Positions 10,210-20,130 of a DNA stretch of 64,000 nucleotides are shown here, in pieces. The position numbers and the translations under genes were made by a program. The stretch is from the NCBI GenBank assembly GCA_905221605.1, contig CAJNDS010002535.1:350001-414000 (forward strand), read 5' to 3'. The notes under the pieces are model-generated. The model was not told the DNA's origin and searched no databases. It saw only the letters and a list, made by a program, of their open reading frames with translations. The number at the start of each line of letters is the position of its first letter. Position 1 is the stretch's first letter. This DNA is from Symbiodinium natans. Lineage: Eukaryota > Sar > Dinophyceae > Suessiales > Symbiodiniaceae.

Positions 10210-11000
10210 GGGGTAGGGGAAACCCTAAGCCCTAAACCCTAAACCCTAGACCTAGAAACCCTAAACCCTAAACCCTAAACCCTAAACCCTAAACCCTAAA
10301 CCCTAAACCCTTATTGGGGTCCCTCCCTACACCCCTTAGGACGACGTCTGCACCTCTGTGGCTGCCAGCTCCGCGGCCGTCGTCGGCGTGAGCCCCTCGT
10401 GGCCTTAAGGACTGCATGGTTTAGGGTTTAGGGTTTAGGGTTTAGGGTTTAGGGCTTAGGGTTTAGGGCTTAGGGTTTAGGGTTTAGGGTTTAGGGCTTA
10501 GGGTTCAGGGCTTAGGGCTTCGGGCTTAGGGCTTAGGGTTTAGGGTTTAGGGTTTGGGGTTTGGGGATTGGGGTTTAGGGTTTAGGGATCCTGAGCCCCA
10601 GTGCTTAGGGCTTAGGGTTGATTTTAGGGCCATGTGTGGGGCTGAACCCTAAACCCACTAAATAACAACAAACAATGCCGCCTAAGCCCCCAAAGTCGTA
10701 GAGTCTAGGGCTCAGGGTTTAGGATCCCTAAACCCTAAACCCTAAACCCTAAACCCTACACCCTACACCCTAAACCCTAAACCCTAAACCCTAAACCCTA
10801 AACCCTAAACCCCAACCCTGAACCCCCTAAACCCTAAACCTATGCAGTGGCCGTTTCTGCCCAGGTCACGGCAGACCCATGGTTCGGGTGCTTGGATCTG
10901 CTGGTAAGAAAGGCACGATTGCAATCCGTTAAAATCCAACTCGAGGAAGACGGTGGGCTTAGGGTTTAGGGTTTAGGGTTTAGGGTTTAGGGCTTAGGGC
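10210..11000. repeat. Four arrays enclosing two GC-rich islands
   Basis: CCCTAAA at 10210-10312 and TTTAGGG/CTTAGGG at 10418-10580 flank the island 10325-10415 (+ open: DDVCTSVAASSAAVVGVSPS). CCCTAAA at 10730-10815 and TTTAGGG at 10960-11000 flank the island 10843-10955. Both pairs are convergent. Confidence 0.85.
10843..10925 (-). pseudogene. Relic fragment of an RCC1-like repeat
   Basis: The minus strand has sequence matching two parts of the RCC1-like repeat in the neighbouring gene: CAGCAGATCCAAGC (QIQA) and GGGTCTGCCGTGACCTGGGC (GSAVTWA). The middle AFAAILGDG segment is missing and a TAG follows shortly after. It is probably a decayed downstream exon or duplicated repeat. A + strand reading of the same island (VAVSAQVTADPWFGCLDLL) looks protein-like but is more easily explained as antisense of this relic. 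Confidence 0.4.
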
Positions 11001-11079
11001 CCTTAAAACTCAAAGGGTGAAACATATACAGCCCATGCTCATGGAATGGACGTCAGCTCGATGGATTCATAGGCAGCTC

Positions 11080-13133
11080 CTAAGCGTCTGGTGCGTCATC
11101 ACTGTCGCCGGCATAGTCAGCAGGATTGCCGCCATGCGCACGATCGCCGCCGTACTCTTGATCGCCCCAGGTCACAAGAGTCCCATCACCCAGAATTGCA
11201 ACAAAGGCAGCTGAGGTAGCTTGGATCTGCTGCACGTCTTTCAGCTGATCGTTCACAACACTGCTGTCGCCACCACAGTCAAGGCCGCCCCAGGTCACAA
11301 CGGACCCATCGCCCAGAATGGCTGCAAAAGCGGTGCTGGCAGCCTGAATCTCTTGCACGTCTTTCAGCCGATCTTGCACAGCACTGCAGTCGCCGCCCTT
11401 TCCAGGATCGCCCCAGGCGACCACGGAGCCGTCGCCCAGAATGGCAGCAAAGGCGCCCCAGGAAGCCGCGATCTGCTTCACATCCTTCAGCTGACCCTTC
11501 ACATCACTGCTGTCGCCACCATGGCCCGGGTTGCCCCAGGTCACAACGGACCCATCGCCCCGAATGGCGGCGAAAGCAACCTCGTTCGCTTGGATCTGCC
11601 GCACGTTCTTCAGCTGATGTTGCACAGCATTACCTACACTCCCCCTCAGAACCTTAACAAACATAATATGTTTAATATCCTCTTGGGTTTTATATAAACA
11701 AAAAGAAAATTTTCAAAATAAATCCCAAGGGGGTATATAGCTACACTCGCCACCACACGTAGATCGGCCCCAGGCCACCACAGACCCATCGAGCCGGAGG
11801 GCGGCAAAAGCTGTGTCGGTGGCTTGGACTTGCTTCACGCTTCTTAACCTTGGTAGCCCAGTAACCTAGGAATAGGGTTTAGGTTTTTAGGGTTTTAGGG
11901 TTTTAGGGCTTTAGGGCTTTAGGGTTTTAGGGTTTTAGGGTTTTAGGGCTTTAGGGCTTCAGGGCTTTAGGGTTTTAGGGTTTTAGGGTTTTAGGCTTTT
12001 AGGCTTTTAGGGTTTTAGGGCTTCAGGGTTTTTAGGGTTTTAGGGTTTTAGGGTTCTAGGGTCTTGGGGTTTTGGGGTTTTGGGGTTTTGGTAGCCCAGT
12101 AACCATCTTATACTAAGGGCACCCTTTTTTGGGTTGGTTGTGTTATAAGGGGAACCAGAACACCAAAAAAGGGTAAAGGGTACCACCGGGCTACCAAGCA
12201 ACTGATCTTGCACAGCAATGCTGTTGCCACCGAGGTCGACATGGCCCCATGTCACAACAGATCCGTTGCCGAGAAGGGCAGCAAAAGCCCACACAGATGC
12301 CTGGATCTGCCGCACATCTTGCAGCTGACCTTGCACAGCACTGCAGTCGCCGCCACAGCCAGCGTCTCCCCAGGTCACGACAGACCCGTCGCCCAGAATG
12401 GCAGCGAAAGCGCCATGTGTTGATTGGACCTGCTGCACATCCTTCAGCTGATGGTTCACATCACGGCTGTCGCCACCGTAGCCAGTTTCGCCCCAGGTCA
12501 CCACAGACCCATCGCCCAGAATGGCGGCAAACGCCCGCTCGGATGCCGCGATCTGCTGCACGCCCTGTAGCTGATCCTTCACACCACGGTTGTCGCCACC
12601 AAACTCAGGATCGCCCCAGGCTACAACGGAGCCATCGCCCAGAATGGCCGCAAAAGCGGCATGAGATGCTTGGATCTGCTGCACGTGCTTTAGCTCATCT
12701 TGCTCAAGGACGCTGTCGCCACCACCATCAATATCGCCCCAGGTCACCGCAGACCCATCGCCCAGAATGGCAGCAAAAGCGGTGGCGGTGCCCCGCACAC
12801 GATTGTTCCTGATGTGCAAGGCCAGCGTATCGCCGCTCTGCAACATACATTCCTCAAGCGTGGCTTCTTCGCGCAGAAATTCTCCGGACGACTCCAAGAG
12901 TCTGCCCTTGCAAACTCCCAGGGCCTCCTGCGCTCCTTAGTTGTCCAGCATCCTAGGAGAACTAAAGGTTAACCTTTGGGCTTATAAAGGGAATAGAAGA
13001 ACCCAAAAAGGTTAGAGGATACCTACTCTACTACTCAGGCTCTGCCCCTGAAGGCTTCCACGAGCTCCTCCGGTGCTGCTTCCAGCAGAACCCTCCGGCC
13101 ACTTAGCAGGCTCACCTCGATCTGAAGCGACAT
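11080..13133 (-). CDS. Ubiquitin-like + RCC1-like repeat protein, four exons
   Basis: The minus-strand exons 13133-13043, 12935-12200, 11842-11742 and 11633-11080 join in one frame to 493 codons and TAA/TGA-type stop at 11080. Exon 1 starts at ATG (MSLQIEVSLLSGRRVLLEA). With the start of exon 2 (GVCKGRLLESSGEFL, then LQSGDTLALHI) it makes a ubiquitin-like fold of about 80 residues. About ten RCC1/HERC-like repeats of roughly 40 residues follow, with the core AFAAILGDGSVVTWGD..GGDS and the linker QLKDVQQIQA. The family is very abundant in symbiodiniacean genomes; these repeats resemble beta-propeller blades and are often annotated as HERC2-like, but no HECT domain is present here. Function is unknown; a protein-binding propeller tethered to a ubiquitin-like domain is plausible. 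Intron 1 looks GA-AG, introns 2 and 3 GC-AG. Exon 2/3 joining loses one residue compared with other repeats, so that boundary is the least certain. Confidence 0.85.
11634..11741 (-). mobile_element. Introner-like intron 3 with 8-bp direct repeat
   Basis: A 108-bp AT-rich insertion between exons 3 and 4. CTACACTC (+) occurs at both edges (11634-11641 and 11741-11748), as expected for a target-site duplication. Excision between GC (11741-11740) and AG (11635-11634) restores the RCC1 repeat frame exactly. This fits an intron born from a transposon that uses its duplicated target for splicing. Confidence 0.7.
11843..12199 (-). mobile_element. Intron 2: GGTAGCCC-TIR element carrying a TTTTAGGG array
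   Basis: The intron ends carry the inverted repeats CTTGGTAGCCC and GGGCTACCAAG. Inside, 11871-12087 is an octamer array (TTTTAGGG with TTCAGGG and TTTTGGGG variants). The sequence GGTAGCCCAGTAACC occurs on both sides of the array (11852 and 12091), as if the array was inserted with, or between, element ends. The right part (12091-12197) resembles elements at 25300, 54884 and 57535. Confidence 0.7.
12936..13042 (-). mobile_element. Introner-like intron 1 (apparent GA-AG)
   Basis: 107 bp between exon 1 and exon 2. It has internal inverted sequences (AACCTTTTTGGGTT and AGCCCAAAGGTTAACCTTT). The frame is restored with GA at the 5' end and AG at the 3' end, and GAGC is repeated at both junctions. 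Alternative boundaries one to three bases away would not keep both the frame and the conserved Arg-Ala-Gln. Confidence 0.6.
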
Positions 13134-14429
13134 GATTGCTGCGGCAGGATCCTGAATCCTGACGAAATGACCACAATATTCTTCCTTATAAGCGAATGTA
13201 GGGATTGTTATGTTTTTATTTCTTTGTGGCCTCTTAAGAAAATAGTAGCAACCCTGAATGAACCCTTGTCATTGAACCCTTTTCAAAGCTCCCATCGCAG
13301 CATGCTAGCAGACCTGCAGTGTGCTATCCATGAACATGATTGTCCCCCAGATGCAGGGGGCCCTTTATTCACACACCTATAAATATATGTACTCAACCCT
13401 AAGACCCGAAACCGTAAACTTGGAGAACTTACCGTGTTGTTGCCCTTTGCGCTGTGTCCAAGGGCTGAAGATAAGCGGACAGGAGAATTTGGCCATTGTT
13501 TTGGGGCTTAGGGTGTTGTGGTTTTGGGGCTTTGCGGTTTACAAGGGTGCAACGGTGTAAAGGCCTAAAAGGGCTTAGGGTTCTGAGGTTAAGGTTTCGG
13601 GTTTAGGGCGTAAAAGCTTAAAGGTTGAAAGGTTTATGGGTGGAGGGTCGAGGGGCCCCAACATGGTTTACCCAACCTATTGTGTCTGGGTTCAGGGCTT
13701 AGACTATGCTCTTGTCATGGTCCAGCAAGATGCCTTGTCCAAGAAGTTACTATTAAAGTTCAGAAAGAAAATCCGCCGACGGGCCATTTCCTGAGCCGTA
13801 GATACCCGAACCCTGAACCCGAAGTCCTTGTTTGACGGGTTTAGGGTTTTGGGTTTAGGGTTTAGATCCATGTTTGGCTTGCTAGGGAAGGGAACAAAAC
13901 CTTTGATAACCCAAACTCTCCTGAGCCCCATTCTGGGATGACCCCTAAAAGCCCTCTGAAAACAATTCCTGAATGTACTCTCAAACCCTAAACCCTAAAC
14001 CCTAAACCCTAAACCCTAAACCCTAAACCCTAAACCCAATAAGGACATCAAATATCCCTAGCCCTAAGGGCCCATGTACCTATAGAGTACATACTTGGGC
14101 CCTAGAGCTGCTATATGGGAACCCCTTTAAGGCCCAGGTACATTGACCCGTTTGGGGTTTAGGGTTCAGGGGTTTCTGGGTTTAGAAGTTTAGGGGTTTA
14201 GGGGTTTTGGGGTTTTGGGGCGTAGGGGTTAGGGTTTAGGGGTTTAGGGGTTTCGGGTAAGCCCTACACCCTGTTTATTGGGGCTGTCAAAGCCATCCGA
14301 GGCGCGCAGCGCGTCGTGCGACGACTCGCTGAGGGTACAGGCAACAACCTCCGCGAGGCGTTGTTGGGAGGGGGGCACCGACGATCTTTCCCTTTCAGTT
14401 GGGCTTGGGTCTTGGGGCTTTTGTGCTTT
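13134..14429. other. Upstream region of the RCC1-like gene and further non-coding DNA
   Basis: No promoter motif recognised. Open frames at 13167-13560 (+) and 13704-13931 (-) are not protein-like. CCCTAAA array at 13981-14038. A palindromic element at 14066-14150 (GGGCCCATGTACC ... GGCCCAGGTACATTG) is related to 3328-3433. The island at 14280-14400 is open on both strands (+: AVKAIRGAQRVVRRLAEGT; -: QRLAEVVACTLSESSHDAL) and lies in the divergent array order. Confidence 0.45.
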
Positions 14430-14632
14430 TGAACCCTAAACCCTAAACCCTAAACCCTAAACCCTAAACCCTAAACCCTAAACCCTAAACCCTAAACCCT
14501 AAACCCTAAACCCTAAACCCTAAACCCTAAACCCTAAACCCTAAACCCTAAACCCTAAACCCTAACCCAAAACCCAAAACCCTAAACCCTAACCCCTAAC
14601 CTTAAACCCTAAACCCTAAACCCTAAACCATT
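14430..14632. repeat. (CCCTAAA)~28 array
   Basis: One of the longest uninterrupted CCCTAAA arrays in the window, with a few ACCCAAA and CCCTAACC units near the right end. Confidence 0.97.
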
Positions 14633-14948
14633 TTGGGCTTAAGCTCTAGGGTTGAAAGGCTTTTTTCTTCCGATTTTTTGCGACATGTAAACAGCAAGCA
14701 CGTCTGGAGTTGGGCGGTTGGCTGGGCATGTCTCGGTACCGTCCGAAGGCATTCGATGCCTTCGGGTTTGGGCGTTTAGGGGGTTTAGGGTTTAGGGTTT
14801 AGAGTTCAAGCTCAACGGTCTGAATGGTTAGGCACGAGTACTCGCGTCACAAGGGCTTGAGATTCTGCATGTCTCCTGCCGGCTTAGAGCCAGATCAGAA
14901 AGGCCCCTTTTAACAAGGCAGTTGGGGTGTTTAGGGTTTAGATGGGTT

Positions 14949-15104
14949 TACTTGGAGGTTCATGGTACTTATTAACCAATGCCAATATAACTGTACTTCT
15001 AACTGTACTTCTAACCATATAAGGGGACTTGAGGGCTTGTAAGTGGGCTATCAGTACATAAGTACAGTTATAATCGGTTCATAAGTACCATGAAGCTCCA
15101 AGTA
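14949..15104. mobile_element. 156-bp palindromic MITE, uninterrupted copy
   Basis: Starts TACTTGGAGGTTCATGGTAC and ends GTACCATGAAGCTCCAAGTA. Both ends extend into TTATTAACCAAT / ATCGGTTCATAA symmetry. This is the intact reference for the array-interrupted copy at 25666-25884. A short sequence AGGGTTTAGATGGGTTTA occurs on both sides, possibly a target duplication. Confidence 0.88.
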
Positions 15105-15187
15105 GGGTTTAGATGGGTTTAGGGTGGAGGGTTCATGAAGCTGGGAGGTCACAGAGTTGTAGACTACGAGCTCGCGCAGGTCGTACC

Positions 15188-15310
15188 CAACAGACCCAGG
15201 AGTATCCCAGGAAAACAGTGGTGCTTGTTTGGGGTTTTAAGGGGATTCTAAGGGCAACCCCATCCCTAAAAAAAGGAAAGAAGGGCCTACTCCGGGTCCT
15301 AGAGTCTGTT
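15188..15310. mobile_element. Introner-like element, GACCCAG...GGGTC type
   Basis: Bounded by CAGACCCAGGAGTATCC and CTACTCCGGGTCCTAG, with internal TTGGGGTTTTAAGGGGATT and CCCTAAAAAAAGG. Similar elements are at 22185-22300, 21203-21300 and 54525-54590. Not placed in a recognisable gene. Confidence 0.55.
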
Positions 15311-15502
15311 GCGCCCCCAGACGAACTCCTGCTTTGAAGAAGTGTACAGCATTGGGGGGGATGCGGGGTGTATGTGCCTGCATGAAAGAAAAAACGAAAA
15401 CAATCAAGAGCTTTACCCTAAACCCTAAACCCTAAACCCCAAACCCCAAACCCCAAACCCTGAACCCTAAACCCTAAACCTGATCGTCGTTCAGCAAGGC
15501 AC

Positions 15503-15580
15503 CTTGGCGCTCTCGTACTTTTCCCGCCACAGGCGTGCCACGCGGTGGCCGAGGACGCCAGCGCCCACCACTAAGAGGTC
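15503..15580 (-). CDS. 78-nt exon with a Rossmann nucleotide-binding motif
   Basis: On the minus strand acceptor AAGCTCAG precedes exactly 26 codons, DLLVVGAGVLGHRVARLWRE then KYESAK, followed by donor GTGCCT. The GAGVLGHRVA segment after four hydrophobic residues is the classic beta-alpha-beta glycine-rich loop (GxGxxG) of NAD(P)-binding proteins such as epimerase-type dehydrogenases. Phase 0 at both ends. The exon is isolated between repeat arrays (CCCTAAA on both sides). Other exons of this gene were not identified with confidence. The enzyme's substrate cannot be told. Confidence 0.65.
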
Positions 15581-17699
15581 CTGAGCTTCCGGAAACCCTA
15601 AACCCTAAACCCTAAACCCCAAACCCTCTACCCTAAACCTCAATGGTAGGTTTCGGGGTCTCAGGGTTCAAGGGGTGTAGGGGTTGAGAGCTCAGAGTTC
15701 AGGGGGCTTACAGTCTGAACTTCAAGGGACTGGCGACTGGCCCGGTCCATGTCAGAATGCCCTTGCGGATGCCCTGAGGGTTTAGGGTGTAGGGTTTAGG
15801 GTTTAGGGTTTAGGGCGTCAGGGTGCCAGATCCCTTATCTAAGATGTTCAGTAACCGGGGATAAAAGGGGTAACCTTTTTTTAAGGTTTACAAGGGAACC
15901 TAAACCCCCTTCAAGAAAAGGGAATAAGGGTACCACTGGGCATCCTGGCTATGGATGCCCCCCTAGCCAAATCCTTTTTGCAAACCCAACCCGAAAGCCT
16001 CAACCAAAACCCTCAATTTACGCAAGGCCCGCCGCAAGGCGCCCTAAACCCTAAACCCTAAACCCTAAACCCTAAACCCTAAACCCTAAACCCTAAACCC
16101 TAAACCCTAAACCCTAAACCCTAAACCCTAAACCCTAAACCCTAAACCCTAAACCCTAAACCCTAACCCTTGATCCCAAAGGTGAGCTTTCGAGTTTGGG
16201 GTTTTTGGAGACTCACTGAAGGTTTGGGCATGGATCCCAACAGTCCAAAATTTGGGTTTTCTGGGATTTGTGGGGTTTATGGGGTTATAGGTTTTGAGGG
16301 TTTCCAGCGCTTCTAATGTGTCTGGGGATTCCCAAACCCCTTTCACTAAACCCCGAACCCTAAACCCTATAACCCTAACCCTAAACCTAAATCCTAAACC
16401 CCAGACTCTAAACCCTAAACCCCAGACCCTAAACCCTAAACCCTAAACCCTAAACCCTAAACCCTAAACCCTAAACCCTAAACCCATCCAAACCCTCCCT
16501 GCGCTCCTTGCTCTCAGCCGGCGGCTGCGCTAAGGCCAACGACGAGGCCCAGACCTCTCGGCAAAGGAAGGCCCTTTAGGGGGGTTTAGGGTTTAGGGTT
16601 TAGGGTTTAGGGTTTAGGGTTTAGGGTTTAGGGTTTAGGGTTTAGGGTTTAGGGTTTAGGGTTTAGGGTTTCGGGTTTAGGGTTTAGGGTTTAGGGTTTA
16701 GGGTTTGCACGGTTTAGGGTTTAGGGTTTAGGGCAATCCTCCACCGGAAGCCTGCAGTCCATTCCTTTATACTCTCCAAGATGTGGGACCCCAAGCGTTG
16801 AGCCCTAAACCCTGCTTGAACCCCCAGCCCCATCCCTATAAGCCCGCCCTTACCAAACCCTACTTACTAAGTCAAATGGTCTTCCAAGTAGATGCATGGC
16901 CTAAACCCCCAAACCCCTTAACCCTGCCAGCAGTGTCGCATGGGTTTGCAGAAATTTCTCTTGTGGGCACTTGCCAGAAGCCTAAGACCAATGCAATCTC
17001 AACACACCTAAAGCCTGAAGCCCTAAGTCCAAAACCCTAAACCCCTGAAGTCCTAAACCCACATCCCAAAAGTCCTAAACCCTAAAGTCCTAAACCCTAA
17101 ACCCTAAAGTCCTCAAACCCTTAGCCCTAAAGCCCCAAAGACGTAAAGTCCTAGAGCAAATCCTTTGAACAATATTTGTCTGTACGGTCCCTTGAAAACC
17201 CAAATACAGAACCCTAAACCCATAACCCTAGACCCTAAACCCAACAAGAAAGACTGCAACTTTGACCCCAAAGCGGCCACCTCTTACAATTTCGACATCG
17301 ATGTCCTGTCCGAAGTTCGGGTTTAGGGTTGAGGGGTTTAGGGCCCTGAAACCTCAGACCCCAACCCCAAGCTCAGTGTACACACCTAGCGTACCTCCAA
17401 AACACTTGCTCACAAAGGCATGGAGTGTAAGGTACCTTGAAAGCTTACGAAACTAAGTCAAAATGCAGGGGGTGCCAGATCGCAGGGGCACCGGATGCTG
17501 TGGCGAAAGGGGTACGCGAAACAAAAGTACTTACTTACCACCAACCTGTGCAAAAGGGAAAGGGAGTTTTGTGAAGGGAGAGGGGTTTGCCCGATTTGCT
17601 AAGGCAAGGGGGCATGTTAGAGTGCCACAAAACTCTCCGACAAAATCCAAGATACTGAGCCCTGAGCGCTGGAGGCTCATCTTTACACCACATCCTAAG
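15581..17699. repeat. Array-rich region with one exon-like island
   Basis: CCCTAAA arrays at 16043-16170 and 16365-16485, TTTAGGG array at 16580-16735. Between the last two, the island 16490-16575 is open on the minus strand (RAFLCREVWASSLALAQPP). An introner-like element lies near 15830-15950 (GTGCCAGATCCC ... CCACTGGGCATCC). Half of a TACTTGGAAG element is at 16862-16893. Small frames at 16783-17705 are repeat-derived. Confidence 0.7.
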
Positions 17700-17823
17700 G
17701 TTTAGGGTTTAGGTTGTAGGGTTTAGGGGGTTAGGGGGTTTAGGGTTTAGGGTTTAGGGTTTAGGGTTTAGGGTTTAGGGTTTAGGGTTTAGGGTTTAGG
17801 GTTTAGGGTTTAGGGTTTAGGGC
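17700..17823. repeat. (TTTAGGG)n array
   Basis: About 16 units. The island on its right (17825-17925) is open on both strands; the minus strand reads MRRLRRIVVAAAAAYMAAAR and the + strand is Arg-rich. Confidence 0.96.
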
Positions 17824-17925
17824 AACTCAACCGGGCAGCTGCCATGTACGCGGCCGCCGCGGCCACCACGATGCGGCGGAGGCGGCGCATGGCGCGGCAG
17901 CCCTACACAAGACGGTACCTAAACC

Positions 17926-18461
17926 CTAAACCCTAAACCCTAAACTCCTTGCGGCTTCAAGGTTTCAGTGAGGGCTAGGTCTTATAGGGGTCCAATTCGG
18001 GGTTTAAGGTTCAGGGTTCAGGGTTTCTAGGGTATGCCGCCATACCTAGCGAGTTACAGGGGGAAAAATTGCGTTTCAGGTTTTGGAGTGTAGGCCTCTG
18101 GCCCTGCAAACCGAAAAGTCGAGCTTGTAAGCTGGGAGAGTCGCAGCCCAGAAGTACATTCCATATCGATTACGCGCCTTAGCGTTGCTGGTTTAAGGTT
18201 TAGGGTTTAGGGTTTAGTGTTTAGGGTTTAGGGTTTAGGGTTCGGGTTCAGGGATTCGGCTACGTAACATATTGAAGCATCCAGCTCGAAGCAGGCGTTT
18301 TGGACGCAGAACTTGAGCTGAGCAGAAGCTACGAGACGCGTCTGGTGGAGAGCGGGGCGGCTAAGCGTAAGATTTGGTTTCGGGCTTAGGGTTTCATAAG
18401 GTTTGATAGGGTTTTCGGGCTTCGGGCACGAGTCTTCTGATACGATCTCAGCGAAATGGGA
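17926..18461. other. No gene recognised
   Basis: Mixed unique sequence with a short TTTAGGG array at 18190-18243. The open minus frame 18228-18464 starts in unique sequence but ends in repeats and has no known domain. Confidence 0.4.
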
Positions 18462-18520
18462 CACGCGCGCGCGCGCGCGCGCGTGGGTGTGTGTGTGTGC
18501 GCGCGCGCATGCACGTGTGG
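18462..18520. repeat. Alternating CG/TG microsatellite
   Basis: (CG)n followed by (TG)n and (CG)n again: about 50 bp of strict purine-pyrimidine alternation, a candidate Z-DNA-forming tract. Confidence 0.95.
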
Positions 18521-20130
18521 GTGGAGCTAAAGACTTTGGACCCTTCGTGGCACTCTAAACTCCAAGGTATAAGGAACATGAAGTAAGCATGTATGACTAG
18601 CGTCCCCCACTTCGGGCCGCTATGTATGTATGTATGTACACATTTCTATATATGCATGCACACACTCACCAATATCCCTGAAACGCCCCTCAATGCACTC
18701 AGCAAAACCTTGATACGAATCTTGTGCTATCGACATATATAAACCAAGCCCTAAACCCTAAACACTAAACCCTAAACCCTAAGCCCGAAACCCTAACCCT
18801 CATGCCGCCAGCCTCACTTCTCTTATGGCTCCAAACAAGCCCTAAGCCCCACAAGCTACACAAATACCCATTCCAGATAGGTCACTATCTGAGTCCTGAG
18901 CCCCAAGCCATCAACCCTGAACCACCTGACTTTTTGCCCTAAACCCTAAAACCCTAAAACCCTAAAACCCTAAAACCCTAAACCCTAAACCCTAAACCCT
19001 AAACCCTAAGCCCTAAGCCCTAAGCCCTAAGCCCTAAGCCCTCCACCCTCAACGCCCTTTCTTTTTTAACGCGCGCGCCGGTGGGAGAGCCCCACTCTGG
19101 GCCCACTGTCGGAGGGAGCTGCGAGAGACCTGCAGTCTCTGTGTGGAGCGGTTTAGGATTTAGGGTTTACAAGGGGTTTAGGGTTTAGGATTTGGGATTT
19201 AGGGTTAAGGAGTTCGGGTTTAGGGTTTAGGATTTAGGGTTTAGGGTTAAGGAGTTCGGGTTTAGGGTTTAGGATTTAGGGTTTGGGATTTAGGGTTTAG
19301 GGTCCAGGGTTCAGGGGTGTGAGGGGGGGGGTTGAGGTTTCAGGGGTGCAGGGTTTAGGGGTCTCGGGATGCAGGGTTTAGGTTTTAGGCGGGGCAGGGT
19401 CTGGGGTACCAAGAGGGGGCCGCCTGGGGGGAGCGGTCGGGAGGGTGGGGGGGGGGGTCTGGTGGTTGCGGGGTGTAGGGTTTCGGGCAGTCTAAGGCCA
19501 TTCAAGGACCCATTCCTGGGCCCATTTTTGAGGGGGGGGGGGGGGGGGGTACATACTTCATCATGTACCTATGCTAGGTTGGCCCTCTTTTCCCCAAAAC
19601 ATATCCTAAACATGAGGTTTTCTTAAAGCCAACAAGAGAACTAATATAGAATATACCTTGACGGCCTGTCCCATGCTCAGGTGTAGGGCGAGGTATTGGG
19701 GTTTAGAAATGTTGGGTTCAGGGCTGCGTGTCTCAGCTTGGAGCACTTGCATACCTAAACCCTAATCCCTAGACCCTATGCCTGAAAACCCTAAACCCTA
19801 AACCCGAAGCCCTACACCTTCTTCACGGGGCTCTTCTTGGCAGCGCATTGTGGAAACTGCGACCTGACCCTAAACCCTAAACCCTGAACCCTAAACCCCA
19901 AACCCACGCATAACAGCGCGGTCTCTCAAAACCGAGGCCCACTCGCAAAGGCGGCCGGGGTTGTCTGGCACAAGCCAGGCCTGCACACTTAAACACTTGG
20001 GGGGGTTTAAGGTTTAGGGTTGAGGGTTGAGGGTTTAGGGTGTAGGGTGTAGGGTGTAGGGTTTAGGGTTTAGGGTTTAGGGTTTAGGGTTTAGGGTTTA
20101 GGGTTTAGGGCTTAGGGTTTAGGGTTTAGG
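18521..20130. repeat. Degenerate arrays, islands and G tracts
   Basis: CCCTAAAA/CCCTAAA/CCCTAAG blocks at 18945-19045. Island at 19070-19150 (minus: VSRSSLRQWAQSGALPPAR after acceptor GAGACTGCAG). TTTAGGG/ATTTAGGG arrays at 19150-19310. G tracts at 19449-19458 and 19531-19549. TTTAGGG array at 20010-20130. A small island at 19915-19990 is uncertain. Confidence 0.7.

Noticed and set aside
10849-10960. + strand exon VAVSAQVTADPWFGCLDLL
   Set aside because: The same bases on the minus strand match two parts of an RCC1-like repeat, so the + reading is probably antisense.
12208-12972. Several + strand open frames of up to 187 codons
   Set aside because: Antisense shadows of the RCC1-like exons; the minus strand has the repeat motifs and consistent splice frames.
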